NCBI GenBank assembly: GCA_029834535.1
Contig: JAQMWT010000057.1
Span: 62,001 to 126,000 of the forward strand
Length of the DNA stretch: 64,000 nt
Direction: 5' to 3'
DNA from: Chrysophaeum taylorii
Taxonomy: Eukaryota > Sar > Pelagophyceae > Pelagomonadales > Pelagomonadaceae
This document shows, piece after piece, positions 31,120-41,007 of the stretch. The notes under the pieces were generated by a model. It was not told the origin of the DNA, did not search any database, and was given only the letters and a program-made list of their open reading frames with translations. How positions within the stretch are numbered: the first letter of the stretch is position 1; every line of letters starts with the position of its first letter. The translations under genes were made by a program, and so were the position numbers.

Positions 31120-31427
31120 GCAGTATTTGCGAATTGCCGACACCACCTTCGTCACGTACAGGTTCCGCTGTTGAATACGCGTACTCGTGTCGTTAAGTGG
31201 GTGTCAGAAGATGATCTCCAGGATCCCACCAAATAGAAACCGCCAGAAGTACCTGTGCTTCCGCTTCCAACAGATGCGCCGGGGACGGCTCATGCTCCAG
31301 CTGCTGCCCCCCCCCCCCGACAATCAAAAGTGGACGTTCCGCCGCATCCTGAACCTGACCAGGAGCCGAAAATAAGGAGCGAGCCGAATGTGCGTGTCAA
31401 AGGTGAAAAGATCAATAAGACCCTGAG

Positions 31428-33164
31428 GTGAGGTTCAAATACGAAGAGAAGTTCGATGTGCCATGGAAGGATGCGCCGCGCGACGCGGACGGTGCACCGT
31501 TACCGCAGACTCCGGAGCACGTCAAGGACAACGTAGCGATGAAAGTCGAAACTCCGACGAAAGAAGAAGTCGAGAAGGATGTTCGAGAACTGGGAATTCC
31601 CGAGAACCCGCATCTTGATGAGGATGCGAAGATGATGTTAAGCCACTGCGTGCAGTACGCGTGGGCCTTTTTGACCCGATTATGAGACCCGTGGGCTCGC
31701 CGCCAGTTTCTCTACGATTTAAAGACGCAAACCCACGACTGATTAAGATGACACCTTACAGGTTGACGCCAGCATAGCTTGAGTGTCTCAGAAAGCAGAT
31801 CACGGAGTGGTGTCGCGATGGAGTCATCCGACCGGCGAATTCTCCGTGGGGATTTCCTGTACTGATGCTGCCTAAGAAGGGAGCAGAGGCCGGGGCGTCA
31901 TACGCTTTTCGTGCAGCAGTTGACTTACGTCAACTCAACGATCAGCAGGTCAATGACAGTTTGCCGAATATTCGTCAAGATGATGCGTTGGCTTTTCTTG
32001 CCATGCGCCGTTGGCGGACGTGCATTGACATTCGATGGGGTTACCACAACCTGCGTTTGGACGCCGCCGCTCAGGGCGCCGTCGCGATGGTTAGTCCACT
32101 TGGAGCACATAGTTTCTTGCGCTTGCCTCTGGTAGTGAAAACAGCAGGAGCTCTCTTCTGTAAGCAAATGGCTAGCGATTTGTCAACATGGATGTATGAG
32201 GACTTAGTCGCGTTTGTCGACGATACTATGATGGGATCGGATGAACTCCACCGTCATTTACAAGTCTTGATTGAAGTGCTGTGCCATTTAGCGCAGCGAG
32301 GATATAGTGAACGAACGTCTAAGTTCCACCTCCTCAAAGATGAAATCGAGTTTCTGGGACACATTTCGACTCCGGAAGGCTTGAAGCCGAATCCCGAGAC
32401 GTTAGAAGCGTTGCAGCAGATGCCGATTCCCGGTACGCTGCGGAACACGTCCCCGAAGACCCAGATTCGATCTTTCATTGGCATGAGCAACTACTGCCGC
32501 CGATATGTGAAGAATTATTCGAAGATTGTGGAGCCGCTTAGGCGATTGTGTCTTGAAGGTGTTAAGTTTGAGTGGACGCCTGAGTGCCAAAAGGCATGGG
32601 ACACGATCATCGAAGCTTTGGTGGACTCTCGCGGAGTTTATCATCCTGATTACGATCTTCCTTTTCAGATCCGCTCGGATGCTTCCAAGGATGGTCTGGG
32701 TGCGTATCTTTTTCAGCTCGTGGAAGTCAAAGGACGACACCGGCAATGTGACTCGAGAGGAACGAGTGATTGAGTATTGGAGCCGAGCTGTGCCGAAAGA
32801 GATGCGGAACTATGAGCCCCGCCGGCTTGAGCTACTGGCAGTTATTCTTTCTCTTGAGCATTTCCGCTCTTATATCGAAGGTCACAAGACGATCCTTGAA
32901 ACAGATCATCGCAACTTGACGTTTTTACGAAAGGCGAAGCACTCGTCTGGGCAGTTGGCTCGATGGGCGATGCGGCTCGCCAATTTTGATCCTGAATTGG
33001 GTTACAAACCAAGGAAGTTGCCGGGAATGAGTATCCCTGACTGTCTCTCTCGCAATCCTATCGATCATGTCATCGAGACGGATGAGTTTGGTGAACCCTT
33101 GAACCACGCGTACGTAGTGTGCCAAGAATTTCCTCGGCCTGTCGATGATAAAGGAGTACCTTAA
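31428..33164 (+). pseudogene. Gypsy reverse transcriptase and RNase H, frame-broken
   Basis: The RT N-terminus is visible from about 31690 (MTPYRLTPA, then a TAG, then EWCRDGVIRPANSPWGFPVL). The long frame 31865-32773 carries FRAAVDLRQLND, CIDIRWGYHNLRL, the catalytic LVAFVDDTMMGS, FLGHISTPEGLKPNPET and the QIRSFIGMSNYCRRYVKNYS block typical of gypsy RT. RNase H follows partly in the frame to 33164 (IEYWSRAVPKEMRNYEPRRLELLAVILSLEHF, read in parts; TDHRNLTFL). A premature TAG at about 31779 and a frameshift near 32725 interrupt it. Confidence 0.88.
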
Positions 33165-33209
33165 CCTGGGTGCCATGTCCTTCTGTCGTTTGTTACGACT
33201 GAGTAGCCT

Positions 33210-33937
33210 GTGGAGGAAGGAGAAGATGGTCGCGACGATCCGATGCAATTGGCCACGTCTCACGCTACGAGACAACGTCAGAAGAAACGTCTGCAGACCC
33301 AACCTAGCATTTTCCGTGATGCCGATGATTACCAAGAGTACATCGGCAAGCTTCCGGATAATTTGACTTTGGAAGAGACAGCCAAAGTGCAGACCACTGA
33401 TGCTACTTGCGACTACATTTGTTATCGCAAGGCTCAAGGCCATTCTCTTCGTCGGTACGGAGCCGATTATCGCTATCAAGTGGTGGAAGGAGTCCTCTAC
33501 CGTGCCGCACCCGACTTGCACCCGATGATAGTCGCACCCCGGACTTTACGGACGCGCATCATCCGACTGTACCAAGACACACCTCTCAATGGTGGTCACA
33601 TGGTTCGTCAAAGTACAGTGCAGTCGACACTTGAACCTTTTTGGTGGCCCCACATGTCTAATGAGGTGGGTGCCTATATTGCTGGTTGCATAGTGTGCAA
33701 GAAAGCTCGCACGCCTAAACCAAAGAGAGCAGGCCTTCTTCAGCAACCTGAGTATGATGGTGATTGCGCCGTTCTTTGTATGGATTTGTTCGGACCCTTG
33801 CCTAGTGCCGGTTCCGAGACATATCTGATCATTTTTTTTGATCCATTTTCTCATTTCTTGATTCTTGACGTACTACACCATAAGACTGCTGAGTCATTCC
33901 TCGAGTTTTTTGTTGCGAATATATTACTCAAAGGTTA
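33210..33937 (+). CDS. Gypsy integrase, N-terminal part (5' side of the copia insertion)
   Basis: A zinc-binding HHCC domain is visible: GGHMVRQSTVQ, FWWPHM, then CIVCKK. The catalytic core starts with MDLFGPLP, giving the first Asp of the D-D-E triad. The frame is cut at 33937 by the copia LTR; the following residues in the open frame (VTNGM onward) belong to the LTR. The core resumes at 39319. Confidence 0.85.
33933..33937. repeat. Copia target-site duplication, left copy (GGTTA)
   Basis: GGTTA directly precedes the TGTTACGAAT start of the LTR. The partner copy is at 39319-39323. Confidence 0.9.
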
Positions 33938-34039
33938 TGTTACGAATGGTATGAGGATGAGGCGTTAGACTAGCGATAAGAGAAAGACGTAAGGATACTG
34001 GATACGTGGTGCAGGGGTAAGTGTCATAGCTTCCTCACA
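33938..34039 (-). repeat. Copia 3' LTR (element orientation)
   Basis: 102 bp from TGTTACGAATGG to TTCCTCACA. It carries an ATGAGG duplication absent from the other LTR. Confidence 0.9.
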
Positions 34040-34150
34040 CAGGTGCTGGAAAAGAAGGAAAAGGAAAAAGGGGTAAGTGAGGTCCTCACACAGGTGCTGG
34101 AAAAAAAAAGGAAAAGGAAAAAAGAAAAGGGGTAAGTGAGACGCTCACAG
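34040..34150. repeat. Tandem ~57-bp repeat beside the copia 3' LTR
   Basis: The block CAGGTGCTGGAAAA, a purine-rich run, then GGGGTAAGTGAG occurs twice (about 34040-34078 and 34090-34138) with length changes in the A/G run. On the element's coding strand this is polypyrimidine, so it is not an ordinary polypurine tract. Confidence 0.65.
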
Positions 34151-34222
34151 AGGAGAAGCTTTGAGGAAGACGTCACAGAGGCAGGCATTGTGGCAAGAAA
34201 ACAGCAGAGATCAGGGCGAAGA

Positions 34223-36547
34223 TCACGAAGTGAAGTAAAGAGCGCGAAGCCGGAGGAAGGAAGGAGCTTCCGTACTGCGGGTGAAAATGTCGCTAAGATT
34301 GTGGAGGCGGGGTATGTGTTTGAGATCAATGATGTGGTTGCGATGATATTCGGCGGTACTGTAAAAGCGAATGTCAATATGGCGGGTGCGCCGTGTGAGA
34401 CATTGGAGACGAACTTGGGTGACGGTGGTGCTATTATCAACATACATTGGGACCGTGTGACGAGGGAGATCAAAGTCATCAAAAAGTTTGAGAAGCCAAG
34501 AGAGCTCAGCAGTAGCAGCGTAAAGAGCGAGCAATTCAGCTTCAAAAGAAGAGCGAGCAAGTAAGTATTGCGAGCGGGAGCAGTAGGCTATCATAGAGCC
34601 CGCAAGGAGAAAACAAAAACCAGTTGTAGAGTGGCGGTCATCAGGGTCGTCGGCCCAGCTGGAGTCGGAATAACCACAGAGATGAAGGGTAGAATCGCGA
34701 CCAAGAATAAGGGCAAGATCCTGAGAACCGTTGAGATAACGCAGAGTGTGGGATAAAGCGTGCCAGTGGGGTTTACCAGGATTGTGGGAAAAACGCGCAC
34801 ACTGATTTACGGACCAAGTGATATCAGGGCGAGTCATGATGGAGATGAAGAGGACACAGCCAACAATACGGCGAAAAGGGATGCGTGCCATGAAGATGTG
34901 ATCTGGAGAACCAGGAGCCGGACAATCAGCTGCAGAAAGATGAAGACCTTTGGGAGCGGGAGTGAGTTCAGGTTTACTGTTGATGAAGCGATGTTCGGTA
35001 AGGATTTCACGGATAGCATGGGATTGGACCAGAGCGAGGGTTCTCCGAGGGCGATCACGCGTAATGCGAAGACCAACGTAAGAGGTGAGATCAAGTTCAT
35101 TGACGTCAGTGAAAGCGCGGAAACGGAGGAAAAAGGCTTGGTAATGGCCAATGCAATGACGAGGGTGCGCCACCTGAAGATCATCAACGACTAAAACGAG
35201 ACGGAGGACCACGGTAGAATTGAGCACGAGCTTGTAATGGCAAGTGTCACCAGATCCGCGGACGAAGCCACAATCATTGAGAAGGAAGCGTTCCAAATAA
35301 AGCCACCAATTGCGACAAGCTTGTTTGCAACCATACCAAGAGCGACGGAGCTTGTAAACGATTTTGGAACCATCGGTGGGTTGGCGAGGAGCATGGCCTT
35401 CGGGTGGCCAGACATAGATGTCTTCGTCAATGGGAGCTTGAATAAAAGCGGAGCTGACATCCAACTTGTGCAAATCCCAGTCATGAACAGCGACAAAGGT
35501 TAGAAAGAAACGGATCGTGACGATGTTGGCAACCGGTGAGTAGGTATCATGATAATCAATGCCGTGAACCTGGGTGTAACCGCGGACAACGAGGCGAGCC
35601 TTGTACGATTTGAAGCGGCCAGAGTCATACTTCTTGCGGAGGATCCACTTGAGGGTACAAATGTTGCCAGAAAAAGTCGAAGGAACGCGAACAACATCCC
35701 AGCAACCAAGCTGACCGAGGGAATGATATTCTTTGGCGATGGCTTGCAACCAGCCAGGACGCTCAGGATTTGTCTGAGCTAAAGCTTCACGTAGATGGGT
35801 GGAAGTAATAGTGCGTTCGTCAAGGTCGGAATATTGCGATAGTTCTTCGGAAGCAGAGTAAACGTGTGCATGAGGATCAACAAGGGTGTTAGCTAAACAA
35901 AGGGGAAGGAAGACATAATGAACTAACAAACAAAAGCTAACAGAAGAGACATACAAAGAGTTACAGGGGGAAACAGAAGCGACAGAGGAAACAGAATCAA
36001 CATCGTGACAGGAGGAAACAGAATGGCCCGTAAAAAAGTTTGTTGGTTGTTGTAACGCGCGTTGGTCGACTTTGCGCGGTCGGCCCCGTTTGGCACGACG
36101 TAATGGTGCACGTTTCGTATTGTCCGGTAACAGTGTATTCAGTGACGGTTGAGTTGTTTCAGGGGTGATCAGTCCCGATAAGGCCGGCTCCGGAGCATCA
36201 AAAACAGAGGACATTGGGGCTACGGCCGAAGATAAACGGGGGTCGTAATAAAACAAGTCAGGAAAGCGAGAATCCACTAGAGACGGAGGAAGGGGTTGAG
36301 TGGACAGTGACTTACGCAGAGCGAAATTTTCGTCAAAAACAACATCAATCGAGGTGTGGATGACAGGACCTGTGGGGCGTTGAAGCAATATGCGATATCC
36401 AGGGCCTGCAGAGGGATACCCAATGAAGATACCGGTTATAGCTTTGGTAGGCCATTTGTCGCCAGTAAGAATTGCAGCAGGACAGCCCCAAACACGAAGA
36501 AAATCGACACGCGGGAGTGTTTCATGTAGCATTTCATATGGCGTCAT
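34223..36547 (-). CDS. Copia integrase C-terminus, reverse transcriptase and RNase H
   Basis: A 774-residue open frame. It starts in the integrase C-terminal region (FLRVWGCPAAILTGDKW, GIFIGYPSAGPGYRI), then the RT: LHKLDVSSAFIQAPIDEDIY, YKLRRSWYGCKQACRNW and the catalytic VLVVDDLQVA (VVDD for the usual YVDD). RNase H follows: CGYSDSSWADDPDDRHSTTG, SRSSQ-like CSRSQYLLARSSFEAE, and a C-terminal VDNSTTV segment. This is the canonical copia order and the best-preserved part of the element. An in-frame TGA at about 36548-36550 separates it from the upstream integrase core. Confidence 0.93.
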   Translation of the reverse strand: MTPYEMLHETLPRVDFLRVWGCPAAILTGDKWPTKAITGIFIGYPSAGPGYRILLQRPTGPVIHTSIDVVFDENFALRKSLSTQPLPPSLVDSRFPDLFYYDPRLSSAVAPMSSVFDAPEPALSGLITPETTQPSLNTLLPDNTKRAPLRRAKRGRPRKVDQRALQQPTNFFTGHSVSSCHDVDSVSSVASVSPCNSLYVSSVSFCLLVHYVFLPLCLANTLVDPHAHVYSASEELSQYSDLDERTITSTHLREALAQTNPERPGWLQAIAKEYHSLGQLGCWDVVRVPSTFSGNICTLKWILRKKYDSGRFKSYKARLVVRGYTQVHGIDYHDTYSPVANIVTIRFFLTFVAVHDWDLHKLDVSSAFIQAPIDEDIYVWPPEGHAPRQPTDGSKIVYKLRRSWYGCKQACRNWWLYLERFLLNDCGFVRGSGDTCHYKLVLNSTVVLRLVLVVDDLQVAHPRHCIGHYQAFFLRFRAFTDVNELDLTSYVGLRITRDRPRRTLALVQSHAIREILTEHRFINSKPELTPAPKGLHLSAADCPAPGSPDHIFMARIPFRRIVGCVLFISIMTRPDITWSVNQCARFSHNPGKPHWHALSHTLRYLNGSQDLALILGRDSTLHLCGYSDSSWADDPDDRHSTTGFCFLLAGSMIAYCSRSQYLLARSSFEAELLALYAATAELSWLLKLFDDFDLPRHTVPMYVDNSTTVTQVRLQCLTRRTRHIDIRFYSTAEYHRNHIIDLKHIPRLHNLSDIFTRSTEAPSFLRLRALYFTS

Positions 36548-36550
36548 ATA

Positions 36551-37389
36551 TCAAGGATTATAGGCATTTGGCATACGCTCAGAGATGAAGTCAGCCGTTT
36601 CCATGGCCCAACGCCAAAAACCAGGTGGACGGTGCGCATGTACCAAAAGAGTGCGAGTAATATCCGCGGTTGCGCGATGAGAGCGTTCCACAACACCGGA
36701 AAAAGCGTGAGCCTGTGAAGTTTTGGACTGTGCTGCCGGAGCGCGTCGAAGCGCAATATTGTTGCCCAGACAGAAGGTTTCGAATCGGCCCATAAGAGAG
36801 CGGTCACGATCGGTGTAGATGAGGGCAATGCGATATCCGAATGGGCGAACCACGGTAGACAGAAAAGTTCGAGTTGACGAGCGTTCGTAAGGGCATCGTG
36901 TCGTGGAGCAAAGTAACGCGTGCGGCGGCGCGTATGATCATCGACAAACGTGAGGATCGCGCGATCTTGATATATGTAGGATGGGACGCCGGCAAACATG
37001 AGATCGGCATGGATAATAAGGTAGGGCGCAACGGCACGTGGACGAGACAAAGGCTCGGAGGAAGGAGACGAAGTGGAAGCATGAGCTTTACGTTGGCCAA
37101 CATGCGCAGCATGCATTTTACCAAGAGCACAAGCAGGACAAAAAGAGAGCGACGCGGAGCTCGGGAAAAACGGTGCGCCAACAGCAAGAGAAGACAAACG
37201 CCGAAGATAGGGAGGACTATAATGACCAAGACGAGCATGCCAAAGGTCGAAAGTAAGTTGAGTGCGTTGAGACACAGCGGGAAACGCACAAGGATCATGG
37301 ACACGAGGGGAAGAAGAAAATGCCACAAAAGGTGAAACGTAGTCCGCGTAGGGCGCAGCGGTCGTATTGCCGATCCAACAGACGATCAA
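36551..37389 (-). pseudogene. Copia GAG-pre-integrase and integrase core, frame-broken
   Basis: The frame ending at 36544 encodes the zinc-binding pre-integrase (LWHARLGHYSPPYLRRL, then CPACALGKMH) and the start of the core (IIHADLMFAG, ILTFVDDHTRR). A frame change near 36850 leads to 36551-36853, with YTDRDRSLMGRFETFC (second Asp) and GVVERSHRATADITRTL (catalytic Glu). That frame ends in NAYNP and a TGA just before the RT frame. All three acidic residues are present but not in a single frame. Confidence 0.85.
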
Positions 37390-38240
37390 AAGAAGACCAC
37401 AGCGACGAAGCAGGGGAATAACGTGATGCGCTTGACGGTGACGTAAAATACGTTACGGATAAGCAGGGCCAACGGCCTGAATGGTGTGGCAATCGTAACC
37501 AACTTGTTCAAGGGAATGATCCGAAAGAATCCGTTTGTCACCAAGGCCAGCAGAGATGAGGGTATGCGGGAACGCGACATGTATACCATCATGGCATGAG
37601 GGGCTGAAAGAGTGGGTGCAGGAGAAGGAAGACCACGATTGTCAAGAGGACCAATTGAAGGGAACGTTAAGTGAGCAGTGCCAGAACCAGACACAGAGCC
37701 AGTGCCGATATAAGAAGTGATGGAATGCTGTTGACAGTTGTCAAGGTCAGTGAAGCCAGCGGGAGAATTAAAAAGACTGACGTTGGCGCCGGTATCATAG
37801 ACAACGAGACGAAGGTTGGTGCTGTGAAGGTAGTCGCGCTCACGAGCGGTGAGCAGAGCGGTAAGGGCGTTGGTGGAGGAAAGGACTTGGTGAATGGAGG
37901 GGGAGATGGAAATTGTAGGACGGGTAGGTAGGTGCAGAAAGGGATGGGTCAGGAAGGGTGACGGCGGGGGAAGGCGGGACAGAGGGTGTGGTGGAGGGTG
38001 GCAACGCAAGGAGCGGCGGAGAGGATTGAGATGGAGGCAAGGGTGGATTGGGTGCGAAAAGATGGTGTTGGTAGAAGGGTGGATGGGGCCTAGGTGGGTA
38101 TTGGGGAGTGGACCGAGGTGGGTATTGGGAATGCGACCGACGTGGGTATTGGTGTTGATGCCGAGGGCGGGCGGTAGCTTGTGAGAGCAAATAGCGCTGG
38201 CGCTTATGACAATCTTTCTGGTGATGGCCAGGAATACCAC
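37386..38240 (-). CDS. Copia gag C-terminus and aspartic protease
   Basis: The protease signature VVYDTGANVSLF is clear (active-site DTG, near 37770-37790), followed by a flap-like HSITSYIGTGSVSGSGTAHL. The upstream part is a Pro/His-rich linker with repeated NTHLGPLPNTHLGPI units encoded by a GGTGGGTATTGGG minisatellite. The frame ends near 37386, and a frame change joins it to the pre-integrase. Confidence 0.85.
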   Translation of the reverse strand: MVFLAITRKIVISASAICSHKLPPALGINTNTHVGRIPNTHLGPLPNTHLGPIHPSTNTIFSHPIHPCLHLNPLRRSLRCHPPPHPLSRLPPPSPFLTHPFLHLPTRPTISISPSIHQVLSSTNALTALLTARERDYLHSTNLRLVVYDTGANVSLFNSPAGFTDLDNCQQHSITSYIGTGSVSGSGTAHLTFPSIGPLDNRGLPSPAPTLSAPHAMMVYMSRSRIPSSLLALVTNGFFRIIPLNKLVTIATPFRPLALLIRNVFYVTVKRITLFPCFVAVVFF

Positions 38241-39110
38241 TAAAGTGACAAAGATCCCCTCTTAGCAGTCGACATTTAAAGACAAAGATCAGTATGGCGT
38301 TGGCGCTTGCGATGAAAGCCACGTGAAGATGAAGGTGGGTTACGGAATGATGATCGAAAAGAGGGGCGTGGGCTAGAACGTTGTTGAGAGCGCAAAGCAT
38401 TGAAGCGATGAAAGTACTTTTCAGAAGGATGGCGACCGTAAAAGTTGGAACGTTCACGATGACGGGGACTTTCACGGAACGTAGCATGGACGTGCACAGA
38501 CTTGGTCTGAAGATTATCAAAAATTTTTACTGTGGAGGCGATCAACGAAACCATCATATGTGCGCAATTTAGGATCAAGTGCAATGAGATCCTTAGACAA
38601 GAGCGAGTCAGGGATTTTCGTCTGAAGCAATTGCAATGCATTTGCGTCAGGGAAATCTTGATGATGCCGAGCAACTTGAACACCAGTGATGAGCTTGTTA
38701 AGAAAAGACTCAAGTTCATCGATGTTGTTGCACACCAAGGAATGCAGTGAAGCAATTGCAGACTGAGCGACACGATCTCCATGACCCATGTGAACATCAG
38801 TAATGCGCTTGTAAAGCCGCGTGAAGTTCATATCGCGGTTTTCACGGATATCCGCACGATCAGTATCATGCATTGGTAGCGCCGTGAAGAGTGCACTGTA
38901 CCAGCGTTGCTGCTTGAGACCAAATTCTTCTTCAGAGCAGCCAGAAGCGGAAATGCTAGTCCAAGTGTTTTTGGTCAAGATAATGCGATCACCGGTGGAA
39001 ATGATCATGTTTTCCAGGCGCCGGGTCCATTGGTGAAAAAGATGTCGCTCACCACTGAAGGCATCGAGTTTTTGCGAAAGCTTGCTATCCTTAATTTCGA
39101 TCGAGGACAT
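38160..39110 (-). pseudogene. Copia gag, disrupted
   Basis: Start is ATG 39108-39110 (MSSIEIKDSKLSQKLDAFSG, then HLFHQWTRRLENMIISTGDR), the typical copia UBN2/gag N-terminus. The first frame closes at 38517, and the rest continues in the frame down to 38276. A 24-bp LINE fragment with its 10-bp target duplication (34 bp net) shifts the frame at 38247-38290. The zinc knuckle just downstream reads CHFSGIPGHHQKDC: the second Cys of CCHC is Ser (AGT for TGT). Confidence 0.85.
38257..38280 (+). mobile_element. 24-bp LINE 3'-end insertion inside copia gag
   Basis: The 24 bp are the shared LINE terminus ending CTTAGCAGTCGACATTTAAA. GACAAAGATC occurs on both sides (38247-38256 and 38281-38290), a perfect 10-bp target duplication. 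This is the youngest event visible in the nest. Confidence 0.75.
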
Positions 39111-39190
39111 GATAAACGATAACGAACCGAACACGTAACAATGAACTGAAGCCGAGAAGAAGTCGCCACGAAGCAAGCTCAGGTCGTCGT

Positions 39191-39210
39191 CGACGAGCAC
39201 CTGCTTACCA
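39191..39210 (-). other. Copia primer-binding site
   Basis: Read on the minus strand, TGGTAAGCAGGTGCTCG directly follows the 5' LTR. It starts with the TGG expected for pairing with a tRNA CCA end. The tRNA is not identified. Confidence 0.6.
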
Positions 39211-39318
39211 TGTTACGAATGGTATGAGGCGTTAGACTAGCGATAAGACTAGCGATAAGAGAAAGACGTAAGGATACTGGATACGTGGTGCAGGGGTAAA
39301 TGTCATAGCTTCCTCACA
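39211..39318 (-). repeat. Copia 5' LTR (element orientation)
   Basis: 108 bp, TGTTACGAATGG to TTCCTCACA. It contains a duplicated ACTAGCGATAAG and one base difference (GGTAAATGTC versus GGTAAGTGTC) from the other LTR. GGTTA follows at 39319. Confidence 0.9.
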
Positions 39319-40471
39319 GGTTATCTACCTCAGAGGATTCGTACCGACAACGGGAAAGAGGTCGTCAACAAATTGATGGAAGAGTTTTGTCATCTCTTCA
39401 ATGTTCGGTATAGTACCACGATTCCGCATCATGCTCAGGCTAATCCTGCGGAAAGGGTCAACCGCTTTATCAAGGCTTTCCTCCGTGCATGTCTTCAAGA
39501 CCGCAAGATCACGGACTGGCCCGAGTTCGCGGAGTACATTGCTTTTTGCTACAATCGTAAGTTTATTCCGGGGACTCAGATCTCACCTTTCATGCTTCGT
39601 CTTAACCGGCAGCCTGTATTGCCAACCGATTACACGATCATGGATCTTGATGTCCGCCGCCTGCCGAAAACTCGCTCCGATGCTGTGGCAGAGACTCGCG
39701 AGAGGTTGAAATTCCACGCCGCTACGGTGAATGAAGCTCGCGAGAAGGCTCTTCGTAAACAACGTCTCGCTTACAATGCGGACCATGTTGATGTGGAGTA
39801 TGAAGAAGGTTCACATGTTTTGCTCTACATCCCTTTTCTTCAGAATAAGCTTCGACCGGAATGGCGCGGTCCATTCGTTATTGAAGAACGCTTGTCTCCG
39901 GTCACTTACAGGATTGAGTCTCTTGATTCTCCTCTTGAACGTCGTTGTGTTCATGTCAGTCAGATCACCCCTGTGATGGTTTCTCCAGTGGTCGATCGTG
40001 CCGTGCCTAAACCCAAGGAGACTTTCCGGGATGATTTCAAGCACGGTAAGTTCGTTGTCTTTCGGATCCCCGAGAGCACACGGTCCGATAAGAAGATTTA
40101 CGTAGCTGGAGTTTATGAGCCCTATGATTTTGCGAATGATCGAGTCGCTCTGCATTTTTATGCCGATCTCGGTCCCCATGACAACAAGCAAGGTTTCTTA
40201 TTACAAGCCTGCCTCACATCTCTCTACTCGCAAGCTTAAACCGGAATACAAGGACGTGGACGGTCGCAGTTTCACCGACAAGTCCAAGGTCAACAACAAT
40301 ACCACTCCTTGTGTCACCGACATCGCTCCGCATGAGATTGATGTGTTGATTCCAAAGTTCACTTTGCGTAGTGGGCGCGTCCCCGAACCTGTCATCGAAC
40401 GCGTCTACAAGAAGGTTCGTTCCCGAGATGCTCATTCAGCCAAGGCTCGTGATTCTCGTCGATTTCGCTGA
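39319..40471 (+). CDS. Gypsy integrase, C-terminal part and tail
   Basis: This continues the frame cut at 33937. RIRTDNGKEVV carries the second Asp of the triad and ANPAERVNRFIKAFL the Glu, so the complete D-D-E is preserved across the nest. A C-terminal DNA-binding-like part (VLLYIPFLQNKLRPEWRGPFVIEERL) follows. The first frame stops at 40239, and an overlapping frame (40115-40471) may hold further terminal sequence. No clear chromodomain is visible. Confidence 0.85.
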
Positions 40472-40503
40472 TGGCAGCTCGTATTCTCACCAGGGGGGTC
40501 CTG

Positions 40504-40856
40504 TGTGGCGGCAACTCCTGACTCCTAAGGCTTACCCCCCCTCTCTCGAGGCTTGATACCCGTTCAACGGAACTCCTGTTCTTACTTACTTTTATCCTAG
40601 TGACGTCGTACCTCTCCCTCGAGTCTAGAGAGAGAAGCGCATCATTTGCTATATATCATAAACCAACTCTCTCCATCCTCGCAATTGCGGCGAGGCTTTT
40701 TTGGTGAGCGTAGGGGCAAGTGGTGTGGCGAGCATAACCGACCCCGAGTCAGTCCGTGTTGGCCTCGTTCAGTGAGAGGTCTAGGGCGAGTCGGTGAGTA
40801 CCCCCTTTGTCACCTGGGGGTCGGGATTTGTTTTTTTTTTCTGTGCCGCCGCCATA
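40504..40856 (+). repeat. Gypsy 3' LTR
   Basis: 353 bp, TGTGGCGGCAACTCC to GCCGCCGCCATA. A purine-rich AGGGGGG run at about 40492-40498 just upstream fits a polypurine tract. Confidence 0.85.
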
Positions 40857-41007
40857 GGCGCCACCCTCCGCGGTATGATGATGGACAAAAAAAACAATCC
40901 CCCCCCCCCGGCGAAGTCGTGTTATGAAAGAAAAACTATGGGTTTGCCACGCCCACCGCACCTCATGTAGGAGGCGCGTTGTAGAAGGAGGCACCTTAAA
41001 GAAAGCA
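40857..41007. other. Short intergenic
   Basis: 3' flank of the Vps39-like gene, with short A and C homopolymers. No gene. Confidence 0.5.

Larger units (their letters stand above)
33938..39318 (-). mobile_element. Ty1/copia LTR retrotransposon nested in the gypsy integrase
   Basis: Terminal repeats of 102 and 108 bp (TG...CA) enclose gag, protease, integrase, RT and RNase H on the minus strand, with integrase before RT as in copia. Flanking 5-bp repeats GGTTA at 33933-33937 and 39319-39323 are a perfect target duplication. Removing the element and one repeat restores the gypsy integrase frame. LTRs differ by one substitution plus a 6-bp and a 12-bp duplication, so the insertion is young relative to the host gypsy. 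The coding region nonetheless carries a stop, frame changes and a 24-bp LINE insert. Confidence 0.95.
25650..40856 (+). mobile_element. Ty3/gypsy LTR retrotransposon carrying a C5-methyltransferase domain; interrupted by a copia element
   Basis: Related LTRs bound the element (25650-25953 and 40504-40856), each starting TGTGGCGG and ending CCGCCATA, an 8-bp terminal inverted repeat with one mismatch. The flanks GGGGC and GGCGC fit a 5-bp target duplication with one change. Order is gag, protease-like, methyltransferase, RT, RNase H, integrase, so RT precedes integrase as in gypsy. About 9.8 kb remain after removing the nested copia (33938-39318). Multiple frameshifts and stops show that it is dead. 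GC content is visibly lower than in host genes. Unequal LTR lengths (304 and 353 bp) and many differences suggest an old insertion. Confidence 0.92.

Noticed and set aside
34040-35500. Plus-strand frames through the copia element as separate genes
   Set aside because: They are antisense shadows of the copia RT/RNase H frame.
40857-40960. Continuation of the LINE fragment on the far side of the gypsy element
   Set aside because: Sequence after the 3' LTR does not match the expected upstream LINE sequence (TTCCCCGAGGCGGCGAC on that strand).
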